From a bacterium (GTDB lineage: Bacteria > Pseudomonadota > Alphaproteobacteria > Sphingomonadales > Sphingomonadaceae), in the NCBI GenBank assembly GCA_030824575.1, contig JAVBXL010000019.1, positions 1 to 40,678 of the forward strand: DNA of 40,678 nucleotides, given 5' to 3'. Numbering within the stretch: the first letter of the stretch is position 1; each line of letters opens with the position of its first letter. The position numbers and the translations under genes are program-made. Below the pieces are notes generated by a model that was given only the letters and a program-made list of their open reading frames with translations, was not told where the DNA came from and ran no database searches. This document shows, piece after piece, positions 1-8,485 of the stretch.

Positions 1-1
1 G

Positions 2-721
2 CTGTCTGCGCTATGGCTGATGGCGAGCGTGGCGGCGATGACCGGCACGCCGATCACGGCCCCTGATTGGGCCAGCGCGCAGATTTTGCTGACCATGACG
101 CCGATCGGCCCGGTGCTGGCGGTGCGCGGTGGCGCGTTGCTGCTGGCGCTGGTGTTTGCAGGCGTGAACCGCCCGCGCCTGACTTTGATAGCCGCTGCCG
201 TCGCGGCGGCGACGCTGGCCTGGACCGGCCATGCGGGCGCGACCGAGGATATCGCCGGCAGTGTCCACCGCATCGCTGACGTCGCCCATATCTGGGCGGC
301 GGCGGGGTGGATCGGCGCGCTGGCGATATTGTCCCATGCCGTGCTGACGCTGCGCCCGACTACGGCGGCGATGCGGCGTGTGGCGACTATGCTATCGCGT
401 TTTGCCTTGATGGGGACACTGATCGTCGGGACGCTGCTGGTCAGTGGGGGCATTAACGGCGTGATCATCGTCGGGGTGGCGCAATTGCCGGATCTGGCGG
501 GCAGCCTTTATGGCTGGCTGTTGGGGGCGAAGCTGGCGCTGTTCGGGGTGATGCTGGGGCTGGCGGGATTGAACCGCTGGCGGCTGACGCCCCTGCTGGA
601 GAGCGGGACGCCGCAGCGCGCTGTCGCGCATCTGCGGCTGTCGCTGCTGGTGGAAACGAGCGCGGCCGTCGCCATTATCGGGCTGGTAGCCTGGCTGGGG
701 ACGCTCGATCCGATGGGGTGA
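2..721 (+). CDS. copD: CopD-family copper-resistance membrane protein, C-terminal part
   Basis: The reading frame is open from the first bases of the window, so the gene starts upstream and only about 239 C-terminal residues are seen. They form several strongly hydrophobic helices (for example around ILLTMTPIGPVLAVRGGALLLALVFAGV and a late AAVAIIGLVAWLGTL helix). A conserved-looking SVHRIADVAHIWAAAGWIGAL segment contains two histidines and a tryptophan, as in the CopD domain. CopD proteins are inner-membrane proteins that work with periplasmic CopC in copper uptake or tolerance. The family call rests on this motif and the helix pattern; copC would be expected just upstream, outside the window. 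An in-frame ATG at 20 lies inside the hydrophobic domain and is unlikely to be the true start. Confidence 0.72.
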   Translation: MSALWLMASVAAMTGTPITAPDWASAQILLTMTPIGPVLAVRGGALLLALVFAGVNRPRLTLIAAAVAAATLAWTGHAGATEDIAGSVHRIADVAHIWAAAGWIGALAILSHAVLTLRPTTAAMRRVATMLSRFALMGTLIVGTLLVSGGINGVIIVGVAQLPDLAGSLYGWLLGAKLALFGVMLGLAGLNRWRLTPLLESGTPQRAVAHLRLSLLVETSAAVAIIGLVAWLGTLDPMG

Positions 722-748
722 ATCGCCTTATCTCTTATGAAACCCAGC

Positions 749-814
749 GTGTTCTCGCGTAGGCGGGGATCCAGTTCAGACCGTGGGACTGGGTTCCCGC
801 CTGCGCGGGAACAC
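749..814. repeat. Dispersed inverted-repeat element, copy 1
   Basis: Begins with GTGTTCTCGCGTAGGCGGG and ends with TTCCCGCCTGCGCGGGAACAC, so the ends are inverted copies of one another around a short centre. The same design recurs at 25371-25455 and 28481-28546. It lies between the convergent copD-like and cupin genes, where its hairpin could also stop transcription from both sides. It resembles the short non-coding palindromic repeats scattered between sphingomonad genes (recognised by pattern, not by a search). Confidence 0.85.
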
Positions 815-831
815 ACTTTGCTTATAGTTCC

Positions 832-1557
832 TTACGCCGGGCGGTAGATGCAATAGACTTTCTTCACGTCGACCTGGCTGTCCCAGCTACAGGCGGCGCC
901 CTGCTCCACCAGGAAAATATCGCCCTTGTCGAACGTGCCTTTCGCGCCAGCTTCATCGATGAAGGTCACGCTGCCGTCGAGCAGATACATCAGTTCATAA
1001 TGGCGATAGGCCATGGCGCGGCGATAATAGGGGGTCGAATCCCATGTGCCGACCATGAACTCGCCGTCCGTTGATTTATAATCGCCATGGTTGCGGCATT
1101 GCGGGGTCGGGCCGACCAGCAATTCGGCGAGCGGCGCGCCCGACGGTTCGAGCGGGGCGTCGGTATCGACCGGGATGATCGCGCCGTCGCCGGCCGGGCC
1201 GCCGGTGCGGCGCATGAACAGCAAGCGGGTATCGGTGTCGGTCGACCAGGTGAAGGCCGCGCCGTCGCGCAGTAGCAGGCTATCGCCTTCGCTGAGCATG
1301 AAGGCTGTGTCGCCCTGTTCGATGCGCAATGCGCCCGATTCCAAGATTATAAACTCTTCGGCGGCAAGCGCCGTGACTTCGCCTGCGCCCTGCGGCAGCG
1401 CGATGAGGCCGACGCTGATCGGCCCTTCCGCCAGCGGCAGGTCTTCGCGCGCGGTGAGGAAGGGATCGGCCGACGGCGCGGCGGCCACGGCATCGGCCGC
1501 CCAGGCGCGCAGGTCGATGAAGGAACGGATGCGGGTTTGGGTGGCGGTGCTGGTCAT
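832..1557 (-). CDS. Bicupin domain protein (DUF861/cupin_3-like)
   Basis: 241 residues with two cupin-like beta-barrel segments, roughly residues 45-116 and 165-235. The second is the more typical: H186-YELMYLLDGSVTF followed by a KGDIFLVEQG turn, as in the cupin_3 (DUF861) group. The first half lacks the metal-binding HxH pattern (AAEEFIILESGAL), so it may be a non-metal structural copy. There is no signal peptide, so it is probably cytoplasmic. The start is supported by AAGGAAGG about 6 bases upstream. The gene lies 114 bp downstream of the ABC permease gene on the same strand but has its own ribosome-binding site, so it is probably not strictly coupled. The substrate cannot be told from the sequence. 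Confidence 0.8.
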   Translation of the reverse strand: MTSTATQTRIRSFIDLRAWAADAVAAAPSADPFLTAREDLPLAEGPISVGLIALPQGAGEVTALAAEEFIILESGALRIEQGDTAFMLSEGDSLLLRDGAAFTWSTDTDTRLLFMRRTGGPAGDGAIIPVDTDAPLEPSGAPLAELLVGPTPQCRNHGDYKSTDGEFMVGTWDSTPYYRRAMAYRHYELMYLLDGSVTFIDEAGAKGTFDKGDIFLVEQGAACSWDSQVDVKKVYCIYRPA

Positions 1558-1671
1558 GCCGGCCTTCCTTGGAGAGAATAGACGGCGGCAGAATATCCGG
1601 TGCGCGCGGCACTATGCGCCAAGAGCGCGTGGCGCGACCGTGCGCCCTGCCGTTTGGTGCGCGCCGGGCCG

Positions 1672-4200
1672 CTACAACTGCCGCAGCGCGCGCGCCGGGC
1701 GGACCGACATGAGCGGAATCGCGCCGGCAAGGCCGATGCCCAGCGTCAGCAGCGCGCCACCGCCCAGCGTCGCGAGCACGATGGGCCAGTCAGGCGACCA
1801 GCTAAATTCGAAGATGCGCACGATCACGAACCAGGCGGCCGTCGTGCCCAGCGCCAACGCGACCAGCGCCAGCATAGAGGCGAGCAGGCCATATTCGAGC
1901 GCCTGGCCACCCAATATCTGCCAGCGGGTTGCGCCCAGCGTCTTCAATATCACGCTGTCATAGCTGCGCGCCTGGCGCGAGGCGGCGATCGCGCCGACCA
2001 GCACGGCGATGCCAGCGAGGATGGCTACCGAGGCGGCGGCGACGATCGCACGCGACATTTGCGTCATGATCGTGCCGACCTGATCGATGACGTCGCCCAC
2101 CGCGATGACCGATATGCCGGGGAAGGCCGACAGAAGCGCGCGCGTCATGGCGCCGTCGTGGCGCACGTCCATGGTGATGGTAGCGGTCATGCTGTGCGGC
2201 GCGGCCGCCAGCGCGTTGGGCGAGAAGACCAGGATATAGTTGAAGCCCATCGTGTCCCAGTTGACCTTGCGCAGGGAGGCAATGCGGGCGGTGATTTCGC
2301 GGCCCAATATGCTGACGGTCAGTGTGTCGCCGATGCCGATTTGCATGACCTGCGCCGCTTCTTCATCGAGCGAGACGAGCGGTGGCCCGGCATAATCGCG
2401 CGGCCACCATTGGCCGGTGGTCAGATCGCTGCCCTGCGGCAGGACGGCGCTGTAGGTGACGCCGCGTTCGCCGCGCAGGAACCAGGCCCCTTCGGGCAAT
2501 TCCTTAAGGTCGGCGACGCGCTGGGCTCCATAGGCGACGATCGTGCCGCGCAGCGATGGGACGATGTTGAGTTGCGCTTCGGGCGCTTGTTTGAGGGCGA
2601 TGGTGCGGAAGCGGTCGACTTGGCGCGACGGAATGTCGAGGACGAACTGGTTGGGCGCCTTGTCCGGCACGACGTTGCGGATTTCGCTGTCGAGGCTGGT
2701 CTGGATGCCCGCCAGCGTCACGAACAGGGTGAGGGCAAGGCCCAGCGCCACGATGAGCGCGCCGGTCTGCGCGCCGGGGCGGTGGAGATTGGCGAGCGCG
2801 AGACGCAGCAGCGGACGACGCGGGCGCGGGGCGATCAGGGCGAGGCGACGGACCGTCCAGCCGAGGCCCAGCAGTAGAAGCAAGACGGCGGCGGTCGCGC
2901 CGAGGACGGCGGCGGAGAAGAGCGGTTCGCGCGCGGTCAGCAGCGCGAGGGCGACGAGCAAAGCCCCTGCCCCGCCCATGGCGGCGAGGCTGCGGCGGTC
3001 GATGCCGTTGCCGCTTTCCACCGCGCCTCGGAAGATGGCGGCGGCCGGCTGTGTGCGGGCACGGCCGAGCGGCGGGAAGGTGAAGAGGAAGGCGATCAGC
3101 AGGCCATAGGCGGCGCTGGTCAACAGAGGTAAAGGATGGAGGCGGAAGCCGGGGCTGACCGGCAGGACGTCGCCCGCCAGCGCGACGATGAGCGGCGGGA
3201 GAAGCGCGCCGACGATCAGGCCGGTAACGATGCCGAGCACAGCCACCGCGCCGACCTGCATCCGGTAGATGCGGCCGATATCGGTCGAGGTTGCGCCCAG
3301 CACTTTCAAGGTCGCGATGCCGCCGCGCTTGGCGGCGAGATAGGAGGCGACGCCATTGCTGACGCCGATGCCGGCGATGACGAGCGCGGCGAGCCCGATA
3401 AGCGACAGGAACTGCCCCATCCGATCGATGAAGCGGTTGGCGCCGGGGGCGGCGCGATCGCGATCTTTCAGAGTCCAGCCGTCCGCTTCATGGGCCTTTT
3501 CCATGTCGGCGCGCACGGTGGCGGGGTCGAAACCTGGCGCGAGGCGTATGCGATACTTGGCAGAATAGAGGCTGCCAGGCTGGATCAGGCCGGTGCGCCG
3601 CAGCCCGTCGAGCGAGACGATGGCGACGGGGCCGAGGGTGAAGCCTTCGCCGAGGCGATCGGGTTCGTCGGCAATGACGCCGGCGATGGTGAAGCTGGCC
3701 GTGCCGTAGCGCAGCCGGTCGCCGGGGCGAACGTCCAGCCGTTCCGCCAAAGCATCACCGATCAGGATATGGTCGGGGTCGAGCGGGCGGTAGGCGCCTT
3801 GCCGCAGGGTGAGCGCGCCATAGAGCGGGTAGAGCGTATCGACGCCCTTGAGTTCGGTGAGGACGGCGGGTGGGGCGTCCCCCCTGCCCTGCCCTGCGGC
3901 TTCGCGTTGCGCCATGGCGCGCAGGCGGATGGTTTCGCTGAGCGTGCCGAGCTGGCGGAAGGCTTCCTTGTCGCCGAGGCGCGCTTCGCGCTGGGTCATG
4001 GCGATTTCTATGTCGCCGCCGAGCAAATTGCGGCCACGGTCGCTCAACTCCTGGGTGATCGCGGCAGTCAGGCTGCCGATCGCGGCGAGCGTGGCGACGC
4101 CCAGGAACAGGCAGAGGAACAGCAGCCGCAGCCCGCGAAAGCCCAGATGCAGGTCGCGCCGGGCGATGCGCCAGCTTGCGCCCCAGCCGATGGCGTTCAT
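1672..4200 (-). CDS. ABC transporter permease, FtsX-like (YbbP type)
   Basis: 842 residues, close to the size of E. coli YbbP. An N-terminal membrane helix (LRLLFLCLFLGVATLAAIGSL) is followed by a large periplasmic domain. A first FtsX-like membrane block lies near residues 270-380 and contains the KVLGATSTDI-type cytoplasmic loop. A second bundle and another periplasmic domain follow, then a C-terminal FtsX block near residues 710-835 with a matching KTLGATRWQI loop. These proteins pair with a LolD-like ATPase and act on lipids, lipoproteins or hydrophobic compounds in the envelope; the substrate here is unknown. The ATG overlaps the stop of the ATPase gene by 4 bp (ATGA), so the two are translationally coupled. 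The neighbouring TesA-like esterase repeats the E. coli ybbA-ybbP/tesA arrangement. Confidence 0.9.
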   Translation of the reverse strand: MNAIGWGASWRIARRDLHLGFRGLRLLFLCLFLGVATLAAIGSLTAAITQELSDRGRNLLGGDIEIAMTQREARLGDKEAFRQLGTLSETIRLRAMAQREAAGQGRGDAPPAVLTELKGVDTLYPLYGALTLRQGAYRPLDPDHILIGDALAERLDVRPGDRLRYGTASFTIAGVIADEPDRLGEGFTLGPVAIVSLDGLRRTGLIQPGSLYSAKYRIRLAPGFDPATVRADMEKAHEADGWTLKDRDRAAPGANRFIDRMGQFLSLIGLAALVIAGIGVSNGVASYLAAKRGGIATLKVLGATSTDIGRIYRMQVGAVAVLGIVTGLIVGALLPPLIVALAGDVLPVSPGFRLHPLPLLTSAAYGLLIAFLFTFPPLGRARTQPAAAIFRGAVESGNGIDRRSLAAMGGAGALLVALALLTAREPLFSAAVLGATAAVLLLLLGLGWTVRRLALIAPRPRRPLLRLALANLHRPGAQTGALIVALGLALTLFVTLAGIQTSLDSEIRNVVPDKAPNQFVLDIPSRQVDRFRTIALKQAPEAQLNIVPSLRGTIVAYGAQRVADLKELPEGAWFLRGERGVTYSAVLPQGSDLTTGQWWPRDYAGPPLVSLDEEAAQVMQIGIGDTLTVSILGREITARIASLRKVNWDTMGFNYILVFSPNALAAAPHSMTATITMDVRHDGAMTRALLSAFPGISVIAVGDVIDQVGTIMTQMSRAIVAAASVAILAGIAVLVGAIAASRQARSYDSVILKTLGATRWQILGGQALEYGLLASMLALVALALGTTAAWFVIVRIFEFSWSPDWPIVLATLGGGALLTLGIGLAGAIPLMSVRPARALRQL

Positions 4201-4898
4201 GCGGCACGATCCGAGACGATCAGGCCGTCGCGCATTTCCACGATACGGCCGCAGCGTTCGGCAAGGACCGGATCATGGGTGATGATGACCAGCGTCGCGC
4301 CTGCCGCCTGCTGCCGTTCGAACAACAGGTCCATGATGGTGGCACCGGTGGTGGCGTCGAGATTGCCGGTCGGTTCGTCGGCGAAGATCAGGGTCGGCCG
4401 CGGGGCGACGGCGCGGGCAATGGCGACGCGCTGCTGCTCGCCGCCGGACAATTGCGCGGGATAATGATCGAGCCGGTGGCCCAGGCCCACCGCGCGCAAT
4501 TCTTCGGCCGCGCGGTCGAAGGCATCGGCATGGCCGGCCAGTTCGAGCGGCACGGCGACATTTTCATGCGCGGTCATGGTGGGGAGCAGGTGGAAACTTT
4601 GCAGGATGATGCCGATGCGCCCGCGGCGGGCGCGGGCCAGCGCATCTTCGTCCAGCGCGCCGAAATCCACGCCGCCCACGCTGACGCTGCCGCCGCTGGC
4701 GCGTTCGAGGCCGGACAACACCGCCATCAGCGAACTTTTGCCCGATCCCGATGCGCCCAGGATCGCCAGGCTTTCGCCGCGCAATATGGTAAGATCAACG
4801 CCCTTGAGGATCGCCACCGGCGCATCGCGCGTTCCAAGCGAAAGGGTGACATCCTGCGCGCGGATCGCGATAGTGGTGGGATCGATGGGCAAATGCAT
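4197..4898 (-). CDS. ABC transporter ATP-binding protein (LolD/YbbA type)
   Basis: 233 residues with a full ABC ATPase set: Walker A GASGSGKS (residues 48-55), Q-loop near residue 100, signature LSGGEQQ (150-156), Walker B LIFADEP (about 170-176) and H-loop histidine 198. Its partner is the FtsX-like permease encoded immediately downstream with a 4-bp overlap. Together they form an envelope exporter or MacB/Lol-type mechanotransmission system. I chose the ATG at 4898 over a longer frame to 5030. Homology to the family begins just after it, AAGGAG lies 12 bases upstream, and the longer version would run into the divergent esterase gene. The start codon overlaps that of the esterase on the other strand. 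Confidence 0.92.
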   Translation of the reverse strand: MHLPIDPTTIAIRAQDVTLSLGTRDAPVAILKGVDLTILRGESLAILGASGSGKSSLMAVLSGLERASGGSVSVGGVDFGALDEDALARARRGRIGIILQSFHLLPTMTAHENVAVPLELAGHADAFDRAAEELRAVGLGHRLDHYPAQLSGGEQQRVAIARAVAPRPTLIFADEPTGNLDATTGATIMDLLFERQQAAGATLVIITHDPVLAERCGRIVEMRDGLIVSDRAA

Positions 4899-5619
4899 GA
4901 AGAAGGAGCGCTCCTTGGCGGGCAGGTGGATGCAATATGGGGCGTTGGTACTGATTGTCCAACTGGCGGTGGCTTGTTCGGATAAAACAGCTGCGCCGTC
5001 CCCGGTCGGGGATGACAGGCCGGTCGCCAACGCCGCCGTCGCGGCGACGCCCGCGGCGGACGAGCGGCTGATCGTCGCGTTCGGGGACAGTCTTTATGCC
5101 GGCTATAATCTGGACCAGGACAAGGGGCTGGCGCCGGTCTTGGAAGCGGCACTCAAGGCACGCGGGGTGAAGGCGCGGGTCGTCAATGCCGGCGTGTCGG
5201 GGGATACGACCGCGGCGGGGCTGGCCCGGCTGGCCTTCACGCTGGACGGACTGCCACGCAAGCCCGACCTGATGCTAGTCGGGCTGGGCGGCAACGACAT
5301 GCTGCGCGGGCTACCTCCAGCGGAGACGCGGACCAATTTGGACGCGATCCTGGCGGAGCTGAAAAAGCGTGGCATCCCGATCCTGCTGACGGGCATGCTG
5401 GCGTCGCCCAATATGGGGCCGGACTATGCCGCGGCGTTCAACCCCATATTTGCCGACATGGCGCGTAAATATGATGCGACGCTCTATCCGTTCATGCTGG
5501 ATGGGGTGATTGGCGATCCGGTGCTGCAATTGCCCGACGGCATTCATCCCAACGACAAGGGCGTGGGCGTGATAGTGAGCAAGCTGGCGCCGGTGGTGGC
5601 TGGGGCATTGCCATCGTGA
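4897..5619 (+). CDS. tesA: SGNH-hydrolase arylesterase / acyl-CoA thioesterase I-like lipoprotein
   Basis: 240 residues. The N-terminus has a basic stretch (MKKER), a hydrophobic core and a lipobox ending LAVAC (Cys27), so this is probably a lipoprotein. The SGNH blocks are all present: GDS nucleophile Ser65, GGND with Asn133, and DGIHPN with Asp214 and His217. TesA-type enzymes hydrolyse aryl esters and acyl thioesters in the periplasm. The start at 4897 keeps the basic n-region of the signal; an alternative ATG at 4930 would lack it. The stop overlaps the next gene by 4 bp (GTGA). Being divergent from a YbbA/YbbP-type ABC pair is the classic tesA context. Substrate range is not readable from the sequence. 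Confidence 0.88.
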   Translation: MKKERSLAGRWMQYGALVLIVQLAVACSDKTAAPSPVGDDRPVANAAVAATPAADERLIVAFGDSLYAGYNLDQDKGLAPVLEAALKARGVKARVVNAGVSGDTTAAGLARLAFTLDGLPRKPDLMLVGLGGNDMLRGLPPAETRTNLDAILAELKKRGIPILLTGMLASPNMGPDYAAAFNPIFADMARKYDATLYPFMLDGVIGDPVLQLPDGIHPNDKGVGVIVSKLAPVVAGALPS

Positions 5620-6665
5620 CGGACCGGATCAGGGTTGGTCTAATCGGCTATGGCATGGCAGGGCGCGTGTTTCATGCGCCGTTGATCCAGGCTGCGCCTG
5701 GACTGGAGTTGGCGGCGATCGTCACCAGCCGGGCCGAGGAGGTCGCGGCGCTCGATCCGGCGATCCGTTGCGTGGCAAGCGCCAACGATCTGCTGGCCGA
5801 CCCGTGGATACAAGCGGTGGTGGTTGCGACACCGAGCGCGACACATGCAGCGATTGCGGCGGATGCGCTGCGGGCGGGCAAGCATGTGGTGGTGGACAAG
5901 CCCTTTGCCCTGTCGCTGGACGAGGCACGCGCGCTGGCGGCGCTGGCCCGAAGCAGCGGGCGGCAGTTGGCGGTGTTTCACAATCGCCGGTTCGACAGCG
6001 ATTATCTGAGCATCCGGGCGGCGATAGAGGAAGGCGTGGTTGGACGGGTCGCCCATTTCGAGTCGCATTTCGACCGGTTCCGGCCGGAAGTGCGCGACCG
6101 CTGGCGCGAGGATGGGTCGGCAGGATCGGGGGTATGGTTCGACCTGGGACCGCATCTGGTCGATCAGGCACTGGCGCTGTTCGGGCGGCCGCTGGCGGTG
6201 AGCGCCGATATCGTTGCGCTGCGCCCCGGATCGGGCGCGGACGATTGGGCGCATGTGGTGCTGCGCTATGACGGGATGCGCGCTGTCCTGCACGCCAGCC
6301 TCAATGCGCCCGATGATGGCAGCGGTGGCAGTCCGCGCTTTGCCGTGCATGGGGACAAGGGATCGCTCATCAAGCGGCGGCTCGATCCGCAGGAGTCACA
6401 GTTGATCGCGGGCAAGCGGCCGGGTGACGCGGGATGGGGCGTCGATCCCGATCCGGTCGAAGTGCATGACGGTGCGGGCGGGATGACGCTGCGGTCGGCG
6501 GCGACGGGATGCCAGGAGCGATTTTACCGGCAACTGGCCGATGCATGGGCCAGCGGAAGCGCGGCGCCGATTTCGCTGGACGAGGCGGTGGCGGTGCAGG
6601 AAGTCATCGAGGCGGCGTTGGTGTCGGCGCGCGAGGACCGGGTCGTGGCGCTGCCGCTGCCCTGA
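5616..6665 (+). CDS. Gfo/Idh/MocA-family NAD(P)-dependent oxidoreductase
   Basis: 349 residues. The N-terminal Rossmann segment starts VGLIGYGMAGRVFHAP, and the family motif DKPFAL follows the central strand (the lysine is the usual catalytic residue). The C-terminal alpha/beta domain contains a GSGVWFDLGPHLVDQAL helix whose histidine is typical of the family. It resembles the YdgJ/YvaA-like branch acting on sugars or polyols, but the substrate is not defined. The GTG start overlaps the tesA stop (GTGA), which suggests co-translation with the esterase. The carboxylesterase follows 18 bp later, so the three genes probably form one operon. Confidence 0.88.
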   Translation: MTDRIRVGLIGYGMAGRVFHAPLIQAAPGLELAAIVTSRAEEVAALDPAIRCVASANDLLADPWIQAVVVATPSATHAAIAADALRAGKHVVVDKPFALSLDEARALAALARSSGRQLAVFHNRRFDSDYLSIRAAIEEGVVGRVAHFESHFDRFRPEVRDRWREDGSAGSGVWFDLGPHLVDQALALFGRPLAVSADIVALRPGSGADDWAHVVLRYDGMRAVLHASLNAPDDGSGGSPRFAVHGDKGSLIKRRLDPQESQLIAGKRPGDAGWGVDPDPVEVHDGAGGMTLRSAATGCQERFYRQLADAWASGSAAPISLDEAVAVQEVIEAALVSAREDRVVALPLP

Positions 6666-6683
6666 AGGAATGGAGAATAGGAC

Positions 6684-8075
6684 ATGGCTTTGCCCTTGCG
6701 CGTTTTGCTGTTGGTCGCTGCCCTGACAGCGCCTGTCGCCAGTGCGCGGGCCGACGCGGCACCGGTGGTGACGATCGCGGACGGTGCGCTGCGCGGGGTA
6801 AGCGAAGAGGGAATAGTCGCCTTTAAGGGCATTCCCTTTGCCGCGCCGCCGGTGGGCGACCTTCGCTGGCGCGCGCCGCAGCCGGTGATCCGCTGGCAGG
6901 GGGTGCGCGATGCCAGCCTCTATGGCCATGACTGTATGCAGCTCCCCTTCCCCAGCGACGCCGCGCCGCTCGGCACGCCGCCGGCGGAGGATTGCCTCTA
7001 TATGAATGTGTGGAAACCGCAGGGGCGGACGGCCAAGCTGCCGGTGATGGTCTGGATCTATGGCGGCGGTTTCGTCAATGGCGGGTCGTCGCCGCCAACC
7101 TATGCGGGGACGGCGCTGGCCCGGCAGGGCATCATGGTGGTCAGCTTCAACTATCGGCTGGGACGCTTTGGCACCTTCGCCCATCCTGCGCTGACCAAGG
7201 CAAATGCGGACGGCGGGCGGCAAGCCAATTATGGCTATATGGACCAGATCGCGGCGCTGCGCTGGGTGCAGGACAATATCGCCGCGTTTGATGGCGACCC
7301 CGGCAATGTCACCATTATCGGCGAGAGCGCGGGCGGCATGTCGGTTCATGCGCTACTGACGTCGCCCATGGCGCAGGGGCTGTTCCATAAGGCGGTGATC
7401 CAGTCGGGCGGGCCTATGCCGATGGGCGACGCCACGCTGGCGGCGGCGGAGGCGACCGGCGCGGCGTTCGGGCAGAAGAAGGGCATAGCGCCCGACGACG
7501 CTCAAGCACTGGCGCAATTGCGGGCGCTGCCGGCTGACGCCGTGGTCGATGGGCTGAACCTGGCGGCGCTGTTTGCGAGCGGCCCGCGCACCCATAGCAG
7601 CCCGATTGCCGACGGTCGGGTCGCGGTCGACAGCCTGGTTGCCTATCGGGCGGGCCGCTTCGCCAAGGTGCCGGTGATGATCGGCGCGACCAGCGACGAT
7701 ATTGGCGGGCCGACCGGGCCGATGGTGACGGGTGCCCGCACGATGGCGCAGCTATTTGCGCAGGCAGGCATACCGACCTATCATTATCGCTTCTCCTATG
7801 TCGCAAAGGCGCTGCGGACCGCGGCGACGAAGGGCGCGGGTCATGCCAGCGAAATCCCCTATTTCTTCGATACGGTCGCGGTGAAATATGGCGCCGCGAC
7901 CACGGACACGGATCGCGGGATCGGCCGAATCAGCAGTCGTTATCTGGTCAATTTCGTCCAGACGGGCGATCCCAACGGCGATGGGTTACCACGCTGGCGA
8001 CGCTATGATCCCGCCGCGCCCGAGATGATGGATATCGGTGCGGAGGAGAGCGCGAGGGCGGTCGCCGATCGCTGA
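6684..8075 (+). CDS. Secreted type-B carboxylesterase
   Basis: 463 residues with a Sec signal peptide (hydrophobic LPLRVLLLVAALTAPVASA, cleavage probably near residue 22-24). Alpha/beta-hydrolase features are a YGGGF oxyanion loop (126-130), the nucleophile elbow GESAGG with Ser215, and GHASEIPY with His387. The acid residue is probably Asp338 or Asp339 in GATSDDIG, where the family more often has glutamate. Type-B carboxylesterases are usually about 500-550 residues; the stretch between the acid loop and the GIPTYHYRF strand is clearly short here, so the substrate-cap region is reduced. It is preceded by GGAATGGAGAATAGGAC, which contains GGAG. It may act on ester-linked aromatic compounds, but that is only inference. 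Confidence 0.87.
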   Translation: MALPLRVLLLVAALTAPVASARADAAPVVTIADGALRGVSEEGIVAFKGIPFAAPPVGDLRWRAPQPVIRWQGVRDASLYGHDCMQLPFPSDAAPLGTPPAEDCLYMNVWKPQGRTAKLPVMVWIYGGGFVNGGSSPPTYAGTALARQGIMVVSFNYRLGRFGTFAHPALTKANADGGRQANYGYMDQIAALRWVQDNIAAFDGDPGNVTIIGESAGGMSVHALLTSPMAQGLFHKAVIQSGGPMPMGDATLAAAEATGAAFGQKKGIAPDDAQALAQLRALPADAVVDGLNLAALFASGPRTHSSPIADGRVAVDSLVAYRAGRFAKVPVMIGATSDDIGGPTGPMVTGARTMAQLFAQAGIPTYHYRFSYVAKALRTAATKGAGHASEIPYFFDTVAVKYGAATTDTDRGIGRISSRYLVNFVQTGDPNGDGLPRWRRYDPAAPEMMDIGAEESARAVADR

Positions 8076-8485
8076 GATGGGCGCTATGCAACGTGCTATC
8101 ACCACCAATCGATCGTGCTTTCGGAATCGTTTCGGCGTGTTATCAGACAGTGATGAACGTGTGATCAGATTGTGGGGTTTAGTGCCGACTCGCCTCATTT
8201 TGCCGGTTTTGAGCCCTGTGGCGGGCGATTAACCCCTCTAATCCCTCAATAAAATCCCTAAAGTCGCGGTGCCTTACAGCCCATGCTGCGGTTAGAGGTT
8301 GAACGGCTATCAGCCGGCTCCAATCCGTTCCCCTCGCGCCCTCCACCATGGTTGTCTTTTGATGCACCGCAGCAGAGGCAGGACGTCTTCACAGCTTAAC
8401 TTATTCGCCGGTTTGACTTTGGTGGGGCATTGAGCGCATAAAACGCCAACCAGTTTATCGTCATGATTCGGTTATGAGGGGCGCC
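8076..8485. other. Intergenic region upstream of parA: candidate origin/partition sequence
   Basis: About 410 bp with no credible gene. It holds the 22-bp-period repeat array (8092-8169), a pair of adjacent 9-bp repeats TAACCCCTC/TAATCCCTC (8230-8247) followed by an AAATCCCTA (8252-8260), and a locally AT-richer stretch around 8229-8262. Three GANTC methylation sites occur (8124, 8187 and 8465). The parA promoter should also be here. Assignment as origin or centromere is inferred from repeat structure and position next to parAB-repA. Confidence 0.6.
8092..8169 (+). repeat. Four iteron-like repeats at a 22-bp period
   Basis: Four 12-mers start at 8092 (CGTGCTATCACC), 8114 (CGTGCTTTCGGA), 8136 (CGTGTTATCAGA) and 8158 (CGTGTGATCAGA). 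Each starts exactly 22 bp after the one before, or about two helical turns. The third and fourth copies differ at one position. The core closely matches CGTGTTTTCAGA found downstream of repA. Such same-face repeats are typical of initiator or ParB binding arrays. Confidence 0.75.

Noticed and set aside
749..814. Possible CRISPR unit
   Set aside because: The three copies are kilobases apart with no spacers or regular array; they are dispersed palindromic repeats.
1600..2877. Long open frame (425 codons) on the + strand
   Set aside because: It lies antisense to the FtsX-like permease, its product is arginine/aspartate-rich without any family feature, and such shadow frames are expected with GC-rich third positions.
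8140..8148. DnaA box in the iteron array
   Set aside because: TTATCAGAC shares only part of the TTATCCACA consensus and is explained by the repeat itself.
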